Source: Heloderma charlesbogerti
Lineage: Eukaryota > Chordata > Lepidosauria > Squamata > Helodermatidae
Length of the DNA stretch: 64,000 nucleotides
Assembly: GCA_026122225.1 (NCBI GenBank)
Contig: JANEZZ010000739.1
Span: 868,001-932,000, forward strand
Direction of reading: 5' to 3'
The notes under the pieces were generated by a model, which saw nothing but the letters and a program-made list of their open reading frames with translations, was not told the origin of the DNA and made no database searches. The position numbers and the translations under genes were made by a program. This document shows, in pieces, positions 22,613-32,500 of the stretch (position 1 is the first letter of the stretch; each line of letters opens with the position of its first letter).

Positions 22613-23514
22613 TCACTTTTTCCTCCTTATTAGTTGCTCCTTCTTGTTCAATTGAGGCTTAATCACAATAATGTAACATTTAGGGAAAAAGATGCAACCT
22701 AGTAACCCAGCACTGGAGCATAAGATGGAGAATATCTCCACAGCTACCATATATTTTCCTTTGGTGCTCAGGTAGGTTGGAACAAAGGACACCCACACAC
22801 TGCAAAACACCAACATGCTGAAGGTGATAAATTTGGCTTCATTGAAACTGTCAGGTAACTTCCTGGCTAGGAAAGCCACAGTGAAGCTGACAGTGGCCAG
22901 GAAGCCCATATAGCCCAGGACACAGTAAAACATGGAAGCTGAGCCCTCATTGCATTCCAGTATGATTTTCCCATCCAGCAAGTGCATGTCTGTATCTGGG
23001 AATGGAGGCGACGTACTTAGCCAAAGAGTACAAATTCCTGCTTGAAGAAAGGAGCAGAAAAGGATGATAGAGTTCGGCAGTCTTTTCCCAACCCACTTTC
23101 TCATCCCAGATCCCGGTTTGGTAGCCATGAATACCAGGATCACAGTGATGGTCTTTGCCAACACAGAGGAAAGGGCTACAGAGAAGATGATGCCAAAACC
23201 TGTTTGTCGGAGAAAGCAGGTTACCTTCCCAGGTTGACCAATGAACAGCAAGGAGCAGAGGAAGCAAAGCAGCAGAGAGCTGAGGAGGACGTAGGTGAGG
23301 CTCCGGTTGTTGGCTTTGACTATGGGGGTGTCCTGGTGCTTCAGAAAGGTTCCAAGCACCAAAGTTGTGATCAAGGAGGAGGAAAGAGCCAAGATAGCTA
23401 AGATGGTCCCCAGAGATTCTGCATAAGAGAGGTAGCTTAGAACTTTGGGAATGCATTGATTTTGGTCAATGTTGGGATGTTGGTCATCTGGACAATTGAC
23501 ACAGGCATCCATGT
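22613..23514 (-). CDS. V2R-B exon 6 (seven-helix domain)
   Basis: 902 bp after a TTTTTTCAG acceptor. It starts [15 protein letters not shown], carries all seven helices and the [20 protein letters not shown] hallmark, and ends IRRKK plus stop. The segment 22671-23520 is nearly identical to V2R-A 4161-5010. The C-terminal tail ([10 protein letters not shown] against [10 protein letters not shown]) and the 3' flank are distinctly more diverged. Confidence 0.96.
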
Positions 23515-26500
23515 CTGAAAAAAGGAGCAGATGTTCAAGTATGTTAAAACTTGGAACCATGGCTAAAGACATCACCACCATCACCACCATTCAATTGAGT
23601 TTTTCTTTCCCAATGGGGCAGGGGAGGATTGAAAAAAAAAAAAAGCAGCTGGATGGGAAGCTTTAATTCCCCCATACATGCACGTGGTGGTTCCAATCCA
23701 GATTGTGCCCCTGCATGCTTACATAAAAGTAAAATAAAAAGTTATGCTCACCTACATGCTATGAATTTAACATGTATTTTAGCTCTCCATTGCACATAGG
23801 GAAGAAATCTCAGCAGTTGTGCCAAAGGCCTCTTGGAAAGTGTGGGTTTTGAGGAATCAATTCAATAGTGACTAAGGGTGAAATTGTATTGCGATGAATG
23901 TAAGCCTCCAAACTCAGAGGCGTATGATCATCCTATGCACAGCAGGAGGAGTAATGGAGGTGACCTCTGCCTCCCCATCCTCCTACCCTGCATTTTTGCC
24001 AGATGGGCTTTTTTGCTCATCTAATAAAATTGTCTCAGAGAGGGAAGGAAGGAGGCTGGAAAGGCCTCAGGATAGCTCATATCCTGGCCTCTCCAGTCTC
24101 CTTCCCTCCCAACGAAATGCCCCCCTTTCCCCCCAATCCAAGGCTGCTTCTCAAAGAGGCAGCGAGCATGGTTCCTTCTGCACCAGCTGCAATGGGGAGG
24201 GGGAGGAGGGTCGGAGCTCTGATTACCAGCTCCAAGGTCAAAGCACTGTCTTGGACTTCGGATCTGGGAATCCAAAGTAACTTATGGCCCCTCAGATGCT
24301 GTCTAGGGGCCACAGGATCATTCCTTAAGAGTGTCAGCTATGAGCCAGGAAGTCTTTGATTTACATCTCATCTCAGCCCTTAACTGACTAGACGGGCTTC
24401 AGCAAGTTGCTCTCTTATCCTAAGATTACTGGGATAATGAATGTGCTGTGATCTGAATACTCAAAAAGTACTTTAGAAATGCTTATTATCACTGTTGAAA
24501 TGACAAGATGACATTTGATTTGGGAGACTACATTGGATTATAGAAAAGTTACATAAGTTGTATTCAGTCTTTATAAGTCAAAATCAACAGTTAAAGTTTT
24601 ATCCCCCCAAAGTAAGATGTTGGGGTCTCTAGAGGAGAAGCCCTCTATAACATGATCTTAGTAGTCCATCGTTAGGTTGCTCCATTAGGAGCTATCTATG
24701 AATTCTCTCTTGAAGGACATCCTTCAAAGTAACCACAGCAGTGAGAAGACCATAAAAACAAAGGCCTGAATGAAGATTGCTATGTCTAATGTATGCAGTC
24801 AAAACAATTATAACATTTTGGAAAGGAAACACATTCCAATAGCCACAGCCTGACTTTTCAGGATTATTTATTGATAAGTTGAAGAGAAAGAAACCTATGC
24901 TTATGTACCTTATTAAGCAAGGAGGAGCTGCTCTTCTAATTCCCTCATGAACCTTAAATACATTAGTTTTATTGAACATGTTCTGTTGTAGGATATCTCT
25001 ACCTTAGGGCAATAGAGCATAGGGATGGGTGAACCAAGGATGCTTGAGCTCACCAAAATTTTCTGAACTTCGTTTCAAAGCTTTGTTCAGCTTGATCCTG
25101 TACTCATTTGTGACCTGGTTTTCCCATTGTTTGAATGGGAAAAGTATGCATTTCAAATGGGAAAAGTGAGGATTTTTCAAAAGTGCACACCTTCCACCCA
25201 TTGACTAAAGCACGAAAATATGATTTTTTTGAAATGTGCATTTTTTAAAGTGCACATTTTTTAAAGTGCACATTTGCCAAATGTGAATGCAAGTTCGGGA
25301 ATTTGCGATCTTTTTTGGAGAACATGTGCTCCTGTTTGTGCTCATATTTGGGGTTGTGAACAGGGCATTTTTAAGAGATTTGGGGCACAAGGCTGTAAGC
25401 TTCTGAACTTGGAGGTTTATGGCCATCCAATGCAGAGTGGGAGGTGTGGCAGAGGCGATGTTTGCCTCTGCGCTCCTCCCGCTGTACATTTCAGCTAGAT
25501 GGGCTTTTTTTGCTCATCTAGCTGAGGTGTCGGGGAGGGGGAGGAAAGGAGGCTTGGGAGGCCAGAGGATTCCTTGAAGCCATCCTTTCCAGTCCCCTCC
25601 CCTCCCTGCTCATGGGAACACCCCCTTTAGCATTCCCCCCTTGGAATACTCCAAGGTTGGCTTTGTGACCGTAGAGAAGCAGCTGGCATCTCTCCATAGT
25701 GGCTGTGAGGGGGAGGGGGCAGGGAGCTTGGACTCCTGGGTCCGAGGTTGGAGCGCTGACTCCAACCTCAGATCCAGGAATCTGAACTATCCTATGCCCC
25801 CCCCCCCCGGATGCTGCCAAGGATTGCTGTCTTGGAAATGGAAAACAGAATTCTTGTACATCCCCCATAGAGCAGCTATTTTACACCCTGGACGTAATAC
25901 TCTTATGTGCCCCCCCATGCCTGCTTTAGATGAACATGTGCAATAAATCAGTTGTGAAGTACGCAACTAACATTTCTCTTCTCCAGCCCCCTCCATTCCA
26001 TACATTAGAACTGCTTCTATATTCCTGATAGGTTAAGAGGAAAAAGACTCTTATCTTAAAAAAAAAAATAAAAATACTATGAACATTGTACAGTTTTACA
26101 TTTTAAACCCATTTTTATCAAAGCACCATGATGACTAAGGAATAAAATGGAGTATGCATCTAACGGTCTCATGCAAAACACATTTACTTGGAGAGAAGCA
26201 CCACTTCCTTGTAGAAAAGGATGTATGTAAAAACATTAAAATGAGCATCTGTAGCCATGTACATGCCCAGTGAGCTGCCCCCTGCCTGCCCAGGTGCTGA
26301 GGTTGGGCCTGTTTGCTGCTGCCCCTATCACCTGCCACTCTCTGGGAGGTCATTTTGGCCCCACCTGGATTGCAGGACCTTGAATTTGTCCCCAAAGTCC
26401 AGCCCTAGCTGTACTCCTGCATTAAAGATGCTGATTATTGAACTGTTCCCTTTTACCTCTGTCCAGGGCTGACTCCAAGTTTGAGGTTTCTCTGGCAAGG

Positions 26501-29500
26501 TGAAGGTGCTGGTCGTGAGCTTACTTGTTGGCAGTACCTGAGTTTGGAAAGCCAACCGCCATTTTGACTTCTCAGGATGCTCAGAGCAGCCTTTCCCAAT
26601 GTGGTGCCCTCCAGATGTCTTGAACTTTAATCCCCATCAGCCCCAGCCAGCATGGCCAATGGTCAAGAATGCTAGGAGTTGTAGTACAAAAAAAAAATCT
26701 GGAGGGCACCTGGTTGGGGAAGGCTGGTCTAAAGTGATGGCATATCACAACCTAAGGGGCATTGTGGGGAATTTAAAACGGCAGGCAGCTTTCCAGACCC
26801 AGCAACTGCTGTTGGGGAAGCTGGGGAAAGAACAGAGGGGTGCTAGGGATGTACGAAAGTCACTTACCTTGAATGAAATTTGATTTGCGGTGGGGGGGAG
26901 GCACTCCGTCCCTCCCCCTGAAATTCTGGCGGGGGGAGGAGCTCCGTCCCCCCCCTGAAATTCTGGCCGGGGAGGGAAGCGCTCCGTCCCTTCCCCCCAA
27001 AATTCTGGCCGGGGGGGAGGTGCTCCGTCCCTCCACCCACAAATCCTGGCCGGCCGGGCCGCAAATGGCGGCGGCCATAGCCGTCGCCGTTTGCGTCCCT
27101 GCAGTCAGCCGTGATAGGCTACGTAAATGTTTACGTAGCCTATCACGGCTGAGTAAAAAAACAAAAACAAAAACCGCGCATACGCAAATGGCGGCGCCCA
27201 TGGGCACCGCCATTTGCGTTCCTTATTTTGGCACGTCTAGTCTACATAAACATTTATGTAGACTACGGCGAAAATAAGGGGAACGCAAATAGCGTAGACG
27301 CTACGCTATTTGCGTTCCCCTTATTTTTGCCGTAGTCTACGTAAATGTTTACGTAGACTAGACGTGCCAAAATAAGGAACGCAAATGGCGGCGCCCATGG
27401 GTGCCGCCATTTGCGTACGCGGGGTTTGTTTGTTTTTTTACTCAGCCGTGATAGGCTACGTAAACATTTGCATAGCCTATCACGGTATTTTTTTAAAATC
27501 TAGCCGTGATAGGCTACGTAAATCTTTACATAGCCTATCACTTTTTTTGGTGTTTTTTTTTTTACTGGAAATGGCGGCGGTGGTAGCCGGTCGGAAGACC
27601 GGCCACTGCAGCCGCCACTGCCGAACTGCCGCCGAACCACCACCGGAGCCGCCACCGCCATGAGGATTCGCCTAAGGTAAGTCCCGTCCTGGTGGGGGTG
27701 GCGGGGGGTGGCAACCATTTCACCACCAATATCGGGGGGCCGAATGTGCTGGCATTCGGCCTCCCCGAGATTCATGGCGAAATTCTCTTTCAAAACAGGT
27801 ATTAGTGGCAGTAGGATGTGTGTGTGTGTGCGCGCGTGCGCGCAAAGGTGGGTGAGCATCCAAGGTGAGCCAAAGAAAGGGAGAAACATCTCAGGATGCT
27901 GGAACTAGTTTTTATTAGTGAAAATCGATTTTTTTTAATGGTAAATTGTATGCACAGGCCTTGTTGCAATGTACCTTGTCATTTAAAAAAAAAAAAGCTT
28001 TAATATTTGAACTTATGTATTGTCCTACCTTTTCATTACTGTTACAGCCCCCTGAAGAAGGCCTCAAAATAAATATAAAAACAGGCTGAAATGCGTCAAG
28101 CTTTTCACTAATAAAACCTAGTTCCAGCATCCTGAGACATTTCTCTTTCTTTGCAAGTGGCAGTAGAACGTGCCAGGGGCTCAAGCTCTAGAAGCTGCCC
28201 AGTGGTGCTGATACAGCTATGCTGTTAAGAAATGTCTGGTCTGCAGCAAGGAGTCTTACACTAAAATGTCTGCACATCAGCCTGATTTCTGCATCTCAAA
28301 CAGCAACAAGAGGCAGTCTGAATTTTTTTTTAATGGCCTACTGGCCAACCTATTGTGCATTCTTTTTCCTACCGTTCTGGTCAGATATCATCCCTTCTGG
28401 ACACGGAGCACAATCATAGCAACAAAATTTCTCTCCTTCCTTCTTTTTCCTGCTATAGCCAGGATAGCAGTTGTCATTGCACACAGAAAGTGGCAGCACC
28501 TGTCCGAAAACACAAAAAGGACCTTGGCATTAACAGAAGGAATTGAGAACAGCTGATCTGAATGTATTAGGCTGTTGGCATGAAATAGTAACAGCACAGA
28601 GTTTTTAAACTGAGTTCCATTTGTGGAGCAGGCTGCTAGCAATCCCATATATCAGGGGTAGGCAGAAGGGAGATCTCCAGATGTTTTGGACTTCAACTCC
28701 CAGTATTCCTGACCATTGGCCCTGCTGACATGGACTTCTGGGAGTTGAAGTCCAGAACACCTGGAGATCTGCCATCTGCCCACACTTGCCCTATCTGATT
28801 ACTGTCAAGAAAGGATGATTGCAGGTGTGATAAGTTAGTGATTCACAACCATAGATAGTGACCATTGGAAATGCTTTGCTGCCTGTCCTCATGCCCAGCA
28901 GCACATGCAAAAATATTTAGCAAGATGATAAAGGTGCTTTAGTGACAAGATCTGCAGCTCTTTATTTTCAGAAATTGGTTCATGAAAGGACAGAAATGCT
29001 CTGACATTTTAGCCGAATTAAGCCTGGAATCCAGTAAGATGTTTTCATGAGTTAAATTCTGAATACATGGTCAAAGTTGATCGTAACTCAAAAATTGAAA
29101 TGGTTGGTGAGGTAGCTTTTAGTCTGAGATGAATTCACAAGCTTGGATGTTTTCTGTGCTATTCTGCAGGGTAGTATGAATTCTTTGCAACCAAGAGGAG
29201 GAACTGAAGTTTTAAAAGATGCAAGGCTACCCGGGACGATTCAGCCGCTAAAGGGCAGGCAGAACTCAGACATTTATCTATTTTTTTTCATTTATCTATT
29301 ACATTTATATCCTACCCTTTTGCCTCTAAGAAACCCAAAGCAGCTTACCTGGTCCTCCTCTTCTACATTTTATTCTAGCAACAACCCTGTGAGGTAGGTT
29401 ACGTTGAGAGTCAGGGGAGAGCAATCCTATGGGCCCTAGACAGAGGTTTTTTTTGGGGGGGGCATACAACACTTATCCTGGATTTCTGGATCTGAGGTTG

Positions 29501-32500
29501 GAGACAGCGTTCTGACCATGGACCCAGGAATCTCTGAGCTCCCTGCCCCTTCCCTCTCGGAGCTGGCATGGAAAGAACCTCTCTGAGGTCATAAAGATGA
29601 CATTGGAGAGGACAGAAAGGGGGTGGTTCTGTGGGTGGGAAAGGGAGAGGACTGGGGAAGCAGGGATATGAGCTATCCCCAACACTCCCCAACCTCCTTC
29701 CCTCCCCCTCCCCATTGCCTCAGCTAGACAGGCGAAAAAGCCTGTCTAGTTACATGCAGGGTAGGGGTAGCGCTGAGGCAAACATTGCCTCTGCCACTCC
29801 TCCTTCTCTGCACTGGATGGCCATAAGCCTCTGAGTTTGGAGACTTACAGCCATCCCCACAGAATTGCGCCTTGACTGGCCGAAAGTCACCCAGTGAACT
29901 TCATGGTTGAGTGGTGACTAGAACCCAGATCTCCCAAGTCCCAGTCCAACACTCTGACACAGGGCTAAAAATCAATTACTTTATAGCTGTAACATCTGCG
30001 GCTGTATCTCACCTGGTTAAAGCTTGTATGCCATGCAATTCGATCATCATTAATGATTAACTCTTTTCCTGGAGGAGCCTGAGGTTCCAGTCTTCCTACC
30101 TTTACTCTAACAAAAGAGTTATTTGGGAAAGTCACCCAGTTTGTAACGTCAAAACCGGCAACCAGTTCTCTGTTTTCATCAAAATGCACAGTGTCTCTGA
30201 CACTGTTGTTGAATAAGATGTTTCTTAGAAAGTGATGTAGCTAGGTTGAAAGAGAGAATGAAACACACTGAGCAAAAGGCACTGAAATCTTTACTAAGGT
30301 CCATTCTTGCTTATCTGGAGTGAGATTATTCTTATTCAACACTGTATATATGGTGGTTGTATTTGGCTAGAATTCTGTCTTTTCCCCCTAGTTTTTGTAT
30401 CTTGATGGAAAAGGAGAATGGCAAAGTGTGAACCTTCAGAGGAGGGGAAATTCTGCACTGATTTCATTCATTCCATTTTTAAAAAATTCAGACACATAGT
30501 TGTTTAAGCTGTCAGCTTGGACTAGGACTTTTAAAAATCCAGTTAATACAACTACTGCACAAACTGAAATGAATTAAACATTGAGACAAATATCCTCCAC
30601 TCAATTCTATTGACTGATGTAGAACATTCAGTATTTTATCATCTGGACCACTAGTTAATGGCATGCATTCAAAGAGCTGAGTGACCACAATTTCAGTGAA
30701 ATTGTTTTACGCAGATTTAAGTTGTTAGACTTCTCTCCCTCTCTGGATCATATGTTGGCCTGCTTTAAAAACATAGAGCTGTGTCTTTGAGGTAGAGTTC
30801 CCCGCCATGGCTCCACAGTCAAGAATTTCAGCCTCCCTCCTTCCAGTAGTGCTCTAGATTTCTGAACATGTACACTGTGTCCTAAATCTGGGGCCTGGTC
30901 CAGCCAGGATCCAGACTAACCAGATTCGAAGGTACCAATATGACTTAAGCCCACTTGTGTGAAAGAATGATAGGGTTTATTGATGGAAAATGGATGCAGA
31001 GAATAAAATAAGCAAAGAAGCTTATGCACACCCTTCAATTGGTAGACCACGGTCCCCACAATTGGTGTTACTCCAGTTCCCTTGAAGCAACAGGGCTGTC
31101 CTGGGGCTGTTTATCTGAGCAGATGGTGCACCTTCCCCCTGTCAGATGAGAACAGGTAACAGGCCAATCTGCTCAGGATTTTATACAGCTGGTCTCATCA
31201 CCTAGTTTAGACTATCAGAAGACACACACACACATCCTGCCTTCACCCAGAAGGAGAAAAGGAGGCCTTTCTCTCTTGGCAGGGAAGTAAATTTCTCACA
31301 GCATAGAAAGGAGCAGGGCTGGCCCTACCATTAGGCAGAGTGAAGCCATTGCTTCAGGAGGCAGATGCTGGGAGGTGGCAGTAAGGTGTTGGAGGAGAGA
31401 GCTGTGGGTCACACGGCCTGCCCTGCAGCTCCTAAGCTAGCCTGTTGCCTTTGGGTGTGGTGAAGGATGCTGTCCCACTGCAGAAAGATTCAACCACCAG
31501 TCCAGTCAGGTTTTGTACATGGAATGGAAGAGGGTGCCATCTTGTCCTTTGCCTCAGGCAGCAAAAAGTGTTGGGCTGGCCTTGGAAAGGAACTTCCATA
31601 TCAACAAGAAAGTACAGACTGTAACAGCCACTGTGCATTGTCTAGTGTGGGTTCTGGCTGGACCAGGCCCCAGATTTAAGACACACTACTCATCAAAATA
31701 GATATGCAAAACCAAACAGGTTTGCAGTCATTTTTAAATGCAGAATTAGAGTTCCCTTTCCTCTGGATCATAAGCTCACCTACTTCTTAAAAAAGTATTG
31801 ACATGCAATTACCTGCCATGGCTGCACATTCTGAAGTGCCAGTCTCTCTCTTTCTACCAATCTTCTGTGTTTGGAGCTGGACTCGTACATGGCATGCAAA
31901 GCATGTGCGACAGCATAGACAGCATTGTAGATGCTGTAGCTGTGGCCGGTCATGTTCATTTCAAACAAAGTTCCAGGAAGAGACTCCAGCTTCTCCTCTC
32001 CTGTGCAGGTGTCCTTGCTCCCCTTCATCATATCAGACATTTTTAGTGAACAGTTGAATGCCTGTTCCCAGAAGTCCTGGATAAAACCGTCTCCTTTGGC
32101 CCAGGAAGGTCTTATCATCTGGACAAATTTTTGGAATCCTAATGGCTGATTTGAGTGAACGGTGAAGGATATGGAACCATAGAAAGTTGGCATATCTGAA
32201 GCCTTTTGACTGGACGTTGATGTGAAATCCCATTGGGACGTAACAATCCACACTTTACCCAGTGGTGGCAAGGACAAGACTTCTGCCACAAGCAGCACCC
32301 CTCTCAAAAGTGACATATGCTCTCCATATGCAAAACATGCATTTGCTTTTCTGTCCAAGAGAATGGGATAATGTTCCAAAATTCTGAAAACAGAGCTGAC
32401 AAACTCATCTGAGTAACTTTGCTTTGGTGCTCTTAGTATGAAGGCTGAACAGATGTAATTCTGGGAAAACAATGGCACCATCGTCTGCAAAAACGTGTCC

